DNA of 64,000 nucleotides from Alicyclobacillus sp. ALC3 (GCF_028751195.1 NZ_CP066784.1:2046001-2110000); one strand, 5' to 3'. Shown: positions 8,245-16,162, numbered from the stretch's first letter. A program made the numbers and translations. Notes: a model not told the origin generated them from the letters alone.

Positions 8245-8550
8245 TTACTCAAATTCTCCATGTTGCAACATTTCTATAGCCTCCTCTGTTGAGTATACGC
8301 GCCCCTCCGCGATGTCTTGTTTGGCTCTATCAATTGATGCTTTCAACTCTGGGTCAGTGCCAATTTCCCGTTCGATCTCGTTTCTTGCCTTTGAGTCAGC
8401 GATGGAGCGAACGAATGCCGTGACATTCCCCAAGCAACAACTACCCTGGGGATTATTGACCTCACAGCCACAACGACCGCCTGAACCTGCTCACTGATGT
8501 GTTGAACAGGATTCTGGTTTCCATAAATGGCTTCCGTGATCCGTTCCCTT
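8245..8550 (-). pseudogene. Truncated, frameshifted copy of the CopZ-type Fe-S metallochaperone gene, with foreign tail
   Basis: About 8455-8550 (minus strand) encodes [24 protein letters not shown]; after a frame change the sequence continues [24 protein letters not shown] down to about 8405. Both parts match, at DNA and protein level, the C-terminal half of the intact gene at 11312-11788. The N-terminal half is gone. The second frame stays open to 8245 with an unrelated acidic tail ([30 protein letters not shown]) that looks like the end of small type II antitoxins, though this resemblance is weak. A 62-codon frame starting at TTG 8433 covers the tail and could still be translated, but has no good ribosome site. 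Confidence 0.7.
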
Positions 8551-8640
8551 CTCCTTCAGGTCAGTTGAGCGCATTGCAATATTTTTCCTTGAAATCACTG
8601 CGGCTTCATATACAAGACATGGCTACCTATCAGGGTTCAT

Positions 8641-9528
8641 TTAATCATCTGAGGCAAAGAGCACTTTGCCCTTACGACCATTCAGTTCAGCTTCTCTGAC
8701 TGCACTCTGATATTGCTGTAGCCTAAACCGAGATCGGGCTGGATGTATCAACAACTGCCTTTTTTGAACTAACGTAAATACTTCGTGGAAGACTTGATGC
8801 CATCGAGTATCAGAAACGCCTTCAATCCATCGTCGGAGCCAATATGGTTTCACTGTAACATGTCGATAATCTCGCGAGATTTGCTCCCAATTCAGTGGCA
8901 CTCCCGATAAGAGACCGATACTCAACACTGTACCATTAGGGCGCACACATTCTATCAGGTCATGCCCGTCCACTCCGCCTATGCTATCAATACCTGCGTT
9001 GGCTCCGATACCATGCGTTAGTTCTTTAACGGCTTCGCGAATGGGTGTTTTGGATGTGTTTAGGACTGCCCAAGCACCCAGCGACAGTAGCTCTTCGGTC
9101 GAACTGTCATTTCGAACTAAAGCGATTAGTCGATAACCCCAGAGCTTGGAAAGTTGAGCAAATATTCGTCCTATCGCCGATCCGCACGCATTTACGACCA
9201 GGACATCATCGGATTTCAATCGTAATTCTTCTGTGCAGATGAGCCATGCTGTAATGGGATTGATATACGTTTGACTCGCAGTTTCGTTGTCTATGTCACC
9301 AGGAACTGGAATTGCTAACTTAGCTGATGTCCTTACGTATTGTTGCCAAGTCCCTTCCCCGCGCAAAGGAAGGACCCGTTTTCCCAATAGAGAACATGAT
9401 ACGGACGAACCGATCTCCTCAACAACGCCTACGCCCTCATACCCTGGTATTGCTGGTAATTGAATTCTATGTCTGTAGGCACCGCGAATCGGTATTAAAT
9501 CCGAAGGATTGATTGGACTAAACTTCAT
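8641..9528 (-). CDS. MDR-superfamily oxidoreductase (quinone oxidoreductase / enoyl-thioester reductase-like)
   Basis: Matches the medium-chain dehydrogenase/reductase fold: a GroES-like N-terminal half (PINPSDLIPIRGAY, PGYEGVGVVEEIG) and a Rossmann half with VVNACGSAIGRIFAQLSKLWG binding NAD(P)H. No zinc-ligand cysteines are present, so it is of the zinc-free QOR/MECR type. ATG 9528 is the first standard start, but it begins inside the conserved domain. The same frame runs on upstream to 9636 and encodes the missing start (KSITLCYREFGNPLDVLEI). The codon where ATG is expected is ATA (9634-9636), nine bases after a perfect AAAGGAG. The gene may therefore start at ATA (331 residues) or be damaged. 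It is not obviously linked to its neighbours. Confidence 0.85.
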   Translation of the reverse strand: MKFSPINPSDLIPIRGAYRHRIQLPAIPGYEGVGVVEEIGSSVSCSLLGKRVLPLRGEGTWQQYVRTSAKLAIPVPGDIDNETASQTYINPITAWLICTEELRLKSDDVLVVNACGSAIGRIFAQLSKLWGYRLIALVRNDSSTEELLSLGAWAVLNTSKTPIREAVKELTHGIGANAGIDSIGGVDGHDLIECVRPNGTVLSIGLLSGVPLNWEQISRDYRHVTVKPYWLRRWIEGVSDTRWHQVFHEVFTLVQKRQLLIHPARSRFRLQQYQSAVREAELNGRKGKVLFASDD

Positions 9529-9659
9529 ACGAACTAATACTTCGTCGTGATTGAGCAGTGTATCTTCTCGATAGTTTATTTCTAATACATCGAGGGGATT
9601 TCCAAATTCCCGATAACATAAAGTAATGGATTTTATTAGTTGTCACTCCTTTCTCTGTT

Positions 9660-10200
9660 CCACTAAACTGTTCGCACCTGAGTTCAATGATAACGTGAAA
9701 CACGGCAGGTTCGATACCCACCTTCAGATTTGTTGTGCTTTTAGCAATTGCTTGTGACTCACCACTCCACGAATCTCAAAAGCCACATCCCCTCAGAAAA
9801 TGGCGTGATATCACCGTCATCACCCATTGTCTTTTTCATAGCCCATATGAACCTGTTCGAGAAAACCATCTGTTGTCCCTCTCGCCCATCTCCCCAATAC
9901 AGTTATGTTCAAAACATCATTGAACCATATTTTTACATATCAATATTCTTGAGTTATCATGATGAAAAATGAGTGAACGAATAGGTTGATGTGCGGTAGT
10001 CTCGGTGCGGGACAGGAACGGGGGACACAAGTTGGGAAGTAATCGGGAACAGTCAAACGGCAGACCATCTCATAGGGTAAAGTTGCTGAATCGACCAATT
10101 TGCAACACACATGTCCCCATGGCGGTCAGCACAAAACGCATCTTTCAGAGACATCAAGAAGTGATCAACAAGTTGAAAAGTTATCTGAGGGAGTAAGGAT
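9660..10200. other. Gene-poor interval with a possible plus-strand promoter
   Basis: No convincing gene. TTGAAC (9921-9926), an 18-base spacer and TATTCT (9945-9950) could drive the small plus-strand genes that follow. A short open frame ending at 10196, just before the next gene, starts at a GTG with no ribosome site, and I do not call it. Confidence 0.4.
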
Positions 10201-10202
10201 TC

Positions 10203-10652
10203 ATGGAAAACGCCGATTTCAATGAAAACTGCGAACGGCATGAGTTGATCGAAGTAGCAAAGCACCAAGCCATCGTGAAAAGGCTCCAATCTATCAATGT
10301 ACAGATTCAAGTACATGAAGAGCGGTATCATGGGACATTCCAGCACTTGTTCAGCCATCTGACGAATCATGAAATTCTCGGAGTGTTACAAGAAGTTACT
10401 GCCTGGAAGGAGCTTGTCGAAGAACGTAAGCGGCTTATTGAGGAATTTGATGCTGATGATATTCCAGACGGGATTTATGCCGTCCCCCTGACCCCGAAGT
10501 CTCCAAAGGTGAAAGTCAGAAAACTGGTCAATTGGTGCAGGGCAAATGGCATACCGTTATCTGAAATCCAGCGTCCTCCTCAATCGATAATGGAGCAGTT
10601 CCTCGTGTATCCCGATAAAGACACGGCGGAAGGCGAAAGGGAGCGAGATTAG
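10203..10652 (+). CDS. Hypothetical protein, 149 aa
   Basis: Not recognised. The first 90 residues are charged and probably helical (ELIEVAKHQAIVKRLQSINVQI...WKELVEERKRLIEEFDAD), suggesting a coiled coil. The C-terminal part has a basic patch (KSPKVKVRKLVNWCRANGIPL) that could bind nucleic acid, but this is a guess. No signal peptide or membrane segment. GGGAG lies about ten bases before the ATG. It is the first of four small plus-strand genes, inserted between minus-strand neighbours. Confidence 0.65.
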   Translation: MENADFNENCERHELIEVAKHQAIVKRLQSINVQIQVHEERYHGTFQHLFSHLTNHEILGVLQEVTAWKELVEERKRLIEEFDADDIPDGIYAVPLTPKSPKVKVRKLVNWCRANGIPLSEIQRPPQSIMEQFLVYPDKDTAEGERERD

Positions 10653-10701
10653 TTTCGATATCTCCTTGCCCCACCAAGCCCTGAAAACGGAGGTCTGAGA
10701 G

Positions 10702-10875
10702 ATGTTCGTAATCCACTGCAATAACTGCACTCGCGAAGTTGAATGGAGAGAAGGGTCGGAACTTGGGAAACTACAAATCGAGATGTGCGGGAGCGTGGTC
10801 ACTTGCGCCTGCGGTCACGGAATCGGCGATGACAATGGGACGTTGCGGGAGTTTGACGTGCCTGATGCGGAGTAA
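10702..10875 (+). CDS. Small zinc-ribbon-like protein, 57 aa
   Basis: ATG 10702 follows GGAGG at an ideal distance. The product begins MFVIHCNNCTREVEW and later has CGSVVTCACGHG, so two cysteine pairs (CNNC and CAC) sit about 30 residues apart, as in a small zinc ribbon. The C-terminus is acidic. No family recognised. The excellent ribosome site and paired cysteines make it a probable real gene although it is short. Confidence 0.6.
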   Translation: MFVIHCNNCTREVEWREGSELGKLQIEMCGSVVTCACGHGIGDDNGTLREFDVPDAE

Positions 10876-10917
10876 GAGCGGGAGAGTACAGGGTCTTGTG
10901 GGTGAAGGGAATAACGC

Positions 10918-11112
10918 ATGACCTTGCCTGATCGGGAGCGGATGGTACGCACACTGAGCCAATATACCACCCAAGGGGATATCATCACCCTTCGAGTGAT
11001 ATTCAACTTACGCCGAGCCTTCGTTGTCAAATCCGCCGACCGATTGTCCACAGCCGTACAGATTCCACTGGCTTATTGTATGTCAACTATTCCCGACATC
11101 CTTTATCCCTGA
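10918..11112 (+). CDS. Hypothetical small protein, 64 aa
   Basis: ATG 10918 follows AAGGG eight bases upstream. The product (MTLPDRERMVRTLSQYTTQ...) is basic and matches nothing I know. It sits 42 nt after the zinc-ribbon-like gene and eight before the start of the next one, so the set could be one transcript. Confidence 0.45.
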   Translation: MTLPDRERMVRTLSQYTTQGDIITLRVIFNLRRAFVVKSADRLSTAVQIPLAYCMSTIPDILYP

Positions 11113-11120
11113 CCTTGGAG

Positions 11121-11339
11121 GTGTTATCCATTACAGACGAAGATGCTTCGAAGCAGATCGGAGACGCTCAAATAGGCAAACCAGGCACAGGAGCGAGGAT
11201 TGTTCGAAAACGTCTGCGCATCAATGCTCCTATGCCTACTCTCTCGCCGCGTGAACGAAGGGTACAAGAGGAAAGTCAACGGCTTATCATCCTATACGGA
11301 ACAAAGCAAACTCATACATCAGGAGAGTTATGTGACTGA
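11121..11339 (+). CDS. Hypothetical small basic protein, about 69-72 aa
   Basis: The open frame encodes ITDEDASKQIGDAQIGKPG and an arginine-rich end (RIVRKRLRINAPMPTLSPRERR). A perfect GGAGGTG at 11117-11123 points to initiation at ATT 11130, an unusual codon; GTG 11121 is the in-frame standard alternative but overlaps the ribosome site. The 3' end overlaps the convergent metallochaperone gene by 28 nt. No function recognised. Confidence 0.45.
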   Translation: MLSITDEDASKQIGDAQIGKPGTGARIVRKRLRINAPMPTLSPRERRVQEESQRLIILYGTKQTHTSGELCD

Positions 11340-11788
11340 TTCAAACCATGTACAAACGTCGTGACATTACCCAAACAGCAACTTCCTTGTGGGTTGTTCA
11401 CCTCACAGCCACAGCGATTCGCTTTTACCTGCTCACTGATACGCTGGGCAGGATTCTCTTTGTGCCTTATCGCCTGTATAAGTCTCTGTCGCGTCCATCC
11501 GAAGCAATAACACACAGGAACTTCTGAACTCTCGTCTTTCTGATAGACAGAAACTTTAATTGCATCCTTGTTGAACACCTGTTCATGAGAGAAGTAAACG
11601 ACCTCACAAGCTGGGTTTGGGCAGAATGAGTAGGAGGATGACGGGTCGAGGATAGATAGGACGGATGGAGTAAGCATGGCTTTCAGGGTGATGAGCGGAA
11701 CGCTCTTTCCTTGGTGCTGACATACAGGGCAGATCAGAGAATCAGCCTGCACCTTTTGCGCTGGAACTTGACAGCAGTCTTCCATCAT
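11312..11788 (-). CDS. CopZ-type iron-sulfur/zinc metallochaperone
   Basis: A 158-residue protein matching the N-terminal domain of Archaeoglobus-type CopZ, annotated as putative iron-sulfur cluster-binding metallochaperone. It has CPVCQHQGK (zinc site), FCPNPACEVVYFS, PVCYCFGWTR, and the C-terminal [15 protein letters not shown] cluster cysteines. In CopZ this domain carries a [2Fe-2S] cluster and a zinc and is thought to help reduce and hand on copper. There is no C-terminal HMA domain, so it would work with a separate chaperone or with CopA. AAGGAG sits six bases before ATG 11788. A broken paralogue lies at 8245-8550. Confidence 0.85.
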   Translation of the reverse strand: MMEDCCQVPAQKVQADSLICPVCQHQGKSVPLITLKAMLTPSVLSILDPSSSYSFCPNPACEVVYFSHEQVFNKDAIKVSVYQKDESSEVPVCYCFGWTRQRLIQAIRHKENPAQRISEQVKANRCGCEVNNPQGSCCLGNVTTFVHGLNQSHNSPDV

Positions 11789-11832
11789 AAACGACTCCTT
11801 CGCGTTAATTTATCCAATCAAAGTCTCGCCTT

Positions 11833-12498
11833 TCACTCCACGCTGTTCTTCTCCAACGTGACCTGATAGAGTTTCCGTGGCAGTCCACCCTCTTCGAATT
11901 CATGGATATCAATCAGTTCATATCCATCTGTCAGTGTCTCAACCTTCGCTCGGTCAAAAAAGTGAACAATAAAGCCGCCAACTTCATACAGGTCTTCCGC
12001 TCGGTGAACCCCTTGTCCATAATGCGCGTCTCCCTTGTGCCGAACCGTGTAAATGTTATATCCACCTGGGCGCAAGACTTGTCGAACATGGTCATTCAAA
12101 GCGACCAATTCGTCAGTTGTCAGAGCCATGCAATATAACATGTGTGAGTAGCAAGCATCGAAAGACCCGCTCGGTAATGGAAAAGGTTGCCGAACATCAT
12201 GTTCAACAACTGTAATGCGATCCGATAACCCCTGTTCTTTCGCTTTCTGCCGAATCCGCTCTGTACCCTCGCTGGTGTAATCCAACACATGCACCTGAAA
12301 ACCGTTTCTGGCAAAAAATAACGTGTCACGACCTTGCCCCGCGCCTAACTCTAATATCCGTTCCTGACTGTGACTCTTAAAGATTTCTGCGGCACGAATA
12401 GCGGCATCGCTGGGAGACTCTCCGAACATCTCGTTGTTCTTGGCAAAAGCCTGTTCCCAATGGAGTTGTTGTCGATTCAAATTATCCAGATCCTTCAT
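11833..12498 (-). CDS. Class I SAM-dependent methyltransferase
   Basis: 221 residues with the SAM-binding motif ILELGAGQGRDTLFFARNG, then VLDYTSEG (acidic end of beta 2), VVEHDVRQPFPLPSGSFDACYSHMLYCMALT and a VLRPGGYNIYTVRH post-motif. This subgroup is similar to TehB/thiopurine-type small methyltransferases, but the substrate is unknown. The ATG overlaps the stop codon of the upstream small membrane gene (TAATG), so the two are coupled. Its position beside the CopZ-type gene suggests a part in metal or metalloid handling (inference). Confidence 0.85.
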   Translation of the reverse strand: MKDLDNLNRQQLHWEQAFAKNNEMFGESPSDAAIRAAEIFKSHSQERILELGAGQGRDTLFFARNGFQVHVLDYTSEGTERIRQKAKEQGLSDRITVVEHDVRQPFPLPSGSFDACYSHMLYCMALTTDELVALNDHVRQVLRPGGYNIYTVRHKGDAHYGQGVHRAEDLYEVGGFIVHFFDRAKVETLTDGYELIDIHEFEEGGLPRKLYQVTLEKNSVE

Positions 12499-12725
12499 TA
12501 CAAATCCTCCTTACCTTTCTCCCGCTTCAGATCCTCAACTTCCCGCCGCAGATGTTGAATTTCACGTAACAACTCCGATGTGTCCTCTCTTTGCCGATGA
12601 TTGTGGTCGCGGTTGTGTCCCATCATCATCCGCCCCATGAAGTACATCATCGCAATCATCATCACCACGCCTAAAATCGGGAAGAGCATTCCAAATCCGC
12701 CCCAACTGCCATATCCCCACATCAC
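12498..12725 (-). CDS. Small Met-rich membrane protein with C-terminal coiled coil
   Basis: 75 residues. One membrane helix with many methionines and glycines (FPILGVVMMIAMMYFMGRMMMG), then His/Asp-rich HNRDHNHRQ and a short coiled coil (LLREIQHLRREVEDLKREK). Methionine and histidine clusters are common in Cu(I)/Ag(I)-binding membrane proteins, which would fit the neighbours, but no function is established. The start is GTG 12725 (or ATG 12722) behind AGGAGG. The stop overlaps the next ATG. Confidence 0.75.
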   Translation of the reverse strand: MMWGYGSWGGFGMLFPILGVVMMIAMMYFMGRMMMGHNRDHNHRQREDTSELLREIQHLRREVEDLKREKGKEDL

Positions 12726-12810
12726 TGTAAAGCCACCTCCTGGTTATCACTTCTAATCTCATTCTTTACAAGGGAATCCTCTTGAATCCTATAAATTCAT
12801 TGATATCAGG

Positions 12811-14052
12811 CTATGATTTGTTCACGCTTGTCCGCGTTTCCGACATCAGCACCATTACGACAATCCCAGATAACAATACAACAGCCGCCAATATAAGAAA
12901 TATGTCTTGCATGCCCAGCCAATCCGCTCCGAACCCTAATAAAACTCCTCCGACGGCGTAGCCTCCATCCCGCCACATGCGGTAGACACCCAGAGCCGAG
13001 CCACGCCATGCTGGATTTGATGCATCACCAACGGCGGAGAGTAACACTGGGTATACCAATGCTGTGCCCAACCCCATAAGTAAAGCGACAATCACCCACA
13101 TGGCTAATGAATGTGCCACAAGAACGAGAAAAATTCCCATTGCGTTTAGAATTTGTCCGAATACAATTGGGAGTTTGCGCCCTACATGGTCACTCCAGAT
13201 TCCTGAACCAAGTTGAAGAATTCCCCACGAGAATGCATAAATGCCGCCGATTAACCCAATTTGTGCAACTGTAAAATGACCCCTTGCCATTTGTATAGGT
13301 ACAAGCCCCCAAATTGCGGTGTCGCTTAATTTGTTAATCAGTCCTGCCTGACTACAGGCAAACAGTGTGCGATTCTTAAAACTAACCCATGTAAACACCT
13401 GTCCAAGCGATGGTGTCGCTTCATTTGACGCTTTCACTGGAATCTCTAACTTGGTAAATGGCAATGTCTCCTTAATGAAAATGAGCGCGGTTAGACCGCC
13501 ACATACCGCAATCACCTCAGACATGATGAACGGAATGGGACGCGGACTATACGCGGAAGCCAGATACCCTGCCACGGTGCTGATGATCGCAACACCAATG
13601 TAGCCGCTAAATTCATTCACGCCCAGTGCCAATCCCCTTCGTTTCGGTCCAACCAGATCCATCTTACTGGTCACAGTCATCGACCACGCGAATCCTTGGT
13701 TGGCTCCCAGTAAAAGGTTTGCAATGACAATCCATGCCCATGATGGAGCCAATATGATCATAATGGGTACAGGCAGTCCGAAAAGCCAACCTGCGATTAA
13801 GACGGGCTTTCTCCCCCACCGATCCGCCAATCTGCCTGCAAGCAAATTTAACGGTCCTTTGACCAGACCAAATGAAGCAATAAAGGCAAGCAATACAGCC
13901 AATGAATTCAAATGAAATGTTTTCTGCCCTAAGATGGGAACCACGGTTCTCTCAATTCCCACCATCGTCCCAACAAATGCATTGTTGACAGCCAGTAAAA
14001 CAAATTGCACAAGGTTAGGTCGAAGCCCAAGCCTTATAGACTGTTCTCTCAT
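12811..14052 (-). CDS. MFS transporter
   Basis: 413 residues with about twelve membrane helices and the major-facilitator loop signature GRLADRWGRKP between helices 2 and 3, and DHVGRKLP in the second half. The substrate cannot be read from sequence. It lies directly downstream of the persulfide dioxygenase-like gene, separated by a terminator hairpin, so it might export a sulfur compound or toxicant, but this is inference from position. Confidence 0.88.
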   Translation of the reverse strand: MREQSIRLGLRPNLVQFVLLAVNNAFVGTMVGIERTVVPILGQKTFHLNSLAVLLAFIASFGLVKGPLNLLAGRLADRWGRKPVLIAGWLFGLPVPIMIILAPSWAWIVIANLLLGANQGFAWSMTVTSKMDLVGPKRRGLALGVNEFSGYIGVAIISTVAGYLASAYSPRPIPFIMSEVIAVCGGLTALIFIKETLPFTKLEIPVKASNEATPSLGQVFTWVSFKNRTLFACSQAGLINKLSDTAIWGLVPIQMARGHFTVAQIGLIGGIYAFSWGILQLGSGIWSDHVGRKLPIVFGQILNAMGIFLVLVAHSLAMWVIVALLMGLGTALVYPVLLSAVGDASNPAWRGSALGVYRMWRDGGYAVGGVLLGFGADWLGMQDIFLILAAVVLLSGIVVMVLMSETRTSVNKS

Positions 14053-14070
14053 TGCGTTGTCCCCCTATAA

Positions 14071-14103
14071 AAACGGCGGGAACGGCTGTGACCGTCCCCG
14101 TTC
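14071..14103 (-). terminator. Rho-independent terminator after the MBL gene
   Basis: On the minus strand CGGGGACGG, a TCACAG loop, and CCGTTCCCG (one G-T pair) are followed by CCGTTTTTAT. It separates the MBL gene from the MFS gene. Confidence 0.8.
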
Positions 14104-14111
14104 CAACTTGT

Positions 14112-14846
14112 TCATTTCTCGAACCCCATGTTCGCCCTGCGTATTGCATCGAAATTCTCAGGCTTTGGAGGGACATCTCTCGTCATAAATGTCACAAAAT
14201 CGGTCTTATCACGAATTTGTAGTCCCTTATTGAACTGACGCTCAAAGCCGATTGACGAAGCTGGTTTTCCACTCAACGCACGACCGCAGACTGATCCCGA
14301 AAAGGCACCAGGATAAATTTCTACATAATCATCCATGATCAGAAACTTTTCAAGACTGTCAAATAAATCGGACGCGCCTCTTTCAATATCGGATGCAAGT
14401 TCAGTCCTGCCTACGTCTCCGACCATCAGCGTGTGTCCCGTCAACACAAACCACGGTTTCTCTCCTCTTGATCTATCTGTTACAAGCAGGGAAATATGTT
14501 CAGGCGTATGTCCAGGTGTATGGAGGACACGAATAACGACATTCCCTGCAATGATTTCATCTCCATCATCGACACCCATAAAAGAAAAGTTGGTTTCTGC
14601 TGACCGATGTAATACATACTCGGCTCCTGTTTTTTCAGCCAATTTGCGACCGCCAGAGATATGGTCAGCATGCAGGTGTGTATCAAAAACATGTGTAATC
14701 TTCATTCCAGCGGCAGTCGCCTGCTCAATGTAGAAGTCAATGTCGCTTTCCAGAGGATCAACAACGACCCCTTTGCCTTGACCACCGCAACCAAATAGGT
14801 ATGAAGCCGCAACAGGATTGAAGTGTAGATATTGTCGAAAGATCAC
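14112..14846 (-). CDS. MBL-fold persulfide dioxygenase-like hydrolase (ETHE1 family)
   Basis: About 244 residues. It has the metallo-beta-lactamase iron/zinc motif THLHADHISGG, then HTPGHTPEHIS and GDVGRTE, the ETHE1/persulfide-dioxygenase arrangement, which oxidises glutathione or bacillithiol persulfide to sulfite. The start chosen is GTG 14846 with AAGGTG six bases upstream; the frame is open further up into the preceding gene, but those residues match nothing. The ArsR-rhodanese gene is immediately upstream on the same strand, as in many bacterial sulfide-detoxification operons. Confidence 0.85.
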   Translation of the reverse strand: MIFRQYLHFNPVAASYLFGCGGQGKGVVVDPLESDIDFYIEQATAAGMKITHVFDTHLHADHISGGRKLAEKTGAEYVLHRSAETNFSFMGVDDGDEIIAGNVVIRVLHTPGHTPEHISLLVTDRSRGEKPWFVLTGHTLMVGDVGRTELASDIERGASDLFDSLEKFLIMDDYVEIYPGAFSGSVCGRALSGKPASSIGFERQFNKGLQIRDKTDFVTFMTRDVPPKPENFDAIRRANMGFEK

Positions 14847-14904
14847 TTGAATCACCTTCCTGATTGATTTTCCACTACTGTTGAACAATGATTTCAGAAA
14901 GTGT

Positions 14905-15561
14905 TCAATGAAGCGGTTCTTGTTTCCATTCACGGACACCTTCATCCATGCGTATGGCATGGAATCCATGCTCTCTAAGCATTTCAACGGCTTCTACCGC
15001 GTACATGCAGTATCGTCCCCGACAATAGGCAACTACAGGACGATTCGTATCTATACTTGATAAGTGATCCGCAAGTTCCTTTACGGGAATAGAAAAAGCT
15101 CCAGGAATATGCCCGTACTCAAACTCCTCCTTCGGTCTTACATCAATCAGATATACCTCATCCATATCCATTCTTGTCTTCAATTCGTCGAGGGTAATCG
15201 GTTCAAACAAATCGCGATTCACAAGGAACTCGTCCCGCAACACCCGAATTTCCGCCAACAACTCTTCACCTAACTCTTGAATCAGAAGTAGGAGCGTCGA
15301 GATTTTTTCATTCGATAATCGGTACACAGCGTAAGTCCCTTGTTTTTCAAATTGTACTAATCGAGCTTGCAGGAGTGTTTGTAAGTGCTGTGACACGTTG
15401 GCGATACTCATACCTGCTTCTTTAGCGAGTGTTTCGACAGTTTTTGAACCCTGAGATAGCAGGTCTAATATTTCCAACCGTCGCGGACTGGACAGTGCCT
15501 TTCCAATCCGTCCAAAATGTTCATATATTGCGTCCTTCCACGCACGAGTTTGATTATCCAT
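14905..15561 (-). CDS. ArsR-family regulator fused to a rhodanese domain
   Basis: 218 residues. The N-terminal winged helix (GKALSSPRRLEILDLLSQG, SIANVSQHLQTLLQARLV) is ArsR-type. The C-terminal rhodanese domain (YLIDVRPKEEFEYGHIPGA) carries the catalytic loop YCRGRYC with its cysteine. This combination occurs in bacteria beside persulfide-metabolising genes, and the rhodanese Cys may sense or transfer sulfane sulfur. No extra metal-binding cysteines are visible in the wHTH part. GGGAG precedes ATG 15561. A palindrome upstream is a likely autoregulatory operator. Confidence 0.92.
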   Translation of the reverse strand: MDNQTRAWKDAIYEHFGRIGKALSSPRRLEILDLLSQGSKTVETLAKEAGMSIANVSQHLQTLLQARLVQFEKQGTYAVYRLSNEKISTLLLLIQELGEELLAEIRVLRDEFLVNRDLFEPITLDELKTRMDMDEVYLIDVRPKEEFEYGHIPGAFSIPVKELADHLSSIDTNRPVVAYCRGRYCMYAVEAVEMLREHGFHAIRMDEGVREWKQEPLH

Positions 15562-15579
15562 CCCACCACTCCCTGGTTT

Positions 15580-15603
15580 ATATTCAATTGATTACTTGAA
15601 TAT
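15580..15603 (-). promoter_or_regulatory. Palindromic operator upstream of the ArsR-rhodanese gene
   Basis: ATATTCAA and TTGAATAT are a perfect eight-base inverted repeat separated by eight bases, 19 bases before the start codon. Size and position fit an ArsR-family dimer site. Confidence 0.7.
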
Positions 15604-15741
15604 TACACGCAAACTTTTCAAGTTTCAAGTTCTTAATCGTGACGACCTTGGCATGAAAATACCAAACGACAATTTCTCAAGGATATATTCGCGGTTGGTC
15701 TGGCGGCGCAATTAAAACGAAGGTTCTACATGGGAACAGAG

Positions 15742-15767
15742 AAAAGCCGTGAGCGTCGCTTCACGGC
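15742..15767 (-). terminator. Terminator after the His-rich zinc-ribbon gene
   Basis: On the minus strand GCCGTGA, an eight-base loop and TCACGGC are followed by TTTTC. It lies 45 bases after the His-rich gene stop. The rest of 15604-15811 shows nothing else. Confidence 0.65.
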
Positions 15768-15811
15768 GAAGATTTTTGCACAAGCCAGAACAATCTTAGG
15801 CGTAGTATTCT

Positions 15812-16162
15812 CTAAAGTTTGTTTCCGCAATTCGGACAGAACGACCCTCCGCTGACTTCCGTTCCACACTTTGAACACCTCAACGGTTGAGGTTTGAGAT
15901 TATATCCACAATTTGAGCAGAAATTATGATTCAATCCATTTTCGTGACCACAACTTGGACACTGGATGCTCGCAACCCGTCGAACAGGACTTGCAACGTA
16001 CTCCCGTTCATGGTGATGGTCATGATGGTCATGATGGTCATGATGGTCATGATGATCGTGATGATGCTCGTCGTGATGTCCGTGATGCCGATGGTGTTCG
16101 TCATGGTCTCCGTGATGTCCATGATGCCCATGACCAAATAATTCTTTGAAGAGGTCTGACAA
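15812..16162 (-). CDS. His-rich double zinc-ribbon protein
   Basis: About 116 residues. The N-terminal half is almost entirely His, Asp and Gly (repeated HHDHHDHHDHHD units, from tandem six- and nine-base DNA repeats), a strong binding tract for nickel, zinc or copper. The C-terminal half has two zinc ribbons, CPSCG...CSNCG and CSKCG...CPNCG. There is no signal peptide, so it is likely a cytosolic metal buffer or donor. I prefer TTG 16162 (AAGGAG eight bases upstream) over GTG 16171, which overlaps the ribosome site. Repeat number may vary between strains. Confidence 0.8.
   Translation of the reverse strand: MSDLFKELFGHGHHGHHGDHDEHHRHHGHHDEHHHDHHDHHDHHDHHDHHHEREYVASPVRRVASIQCPSCGHENGLNHNFCSNCGYNLKPQPLRCSKCGTEVSGGSFCPNCGNKL

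Noticed and set aside
9695..9725. GGTTCGATACCC, like the T-arm of a tRNA
   Set aside because: The flanking bases do not form the five-pair T stem, and no acceptor, D or anticodon arm can be drawn.
10005..10196. 63-codon plus-strand frame ending just before the 149-residue gene
   Set aside because: It starts at a GTG without a ribosome site and has no recognisable features; a shorter frame from ATG 10119 is equally unsupported.
15990..16130. Tandem short repeats suggestive of a CRISPR or minisatellite
   Set aside because: Units are 3-9 bases with no spacers; they are simply the codons of the His/Asp-rich tract.
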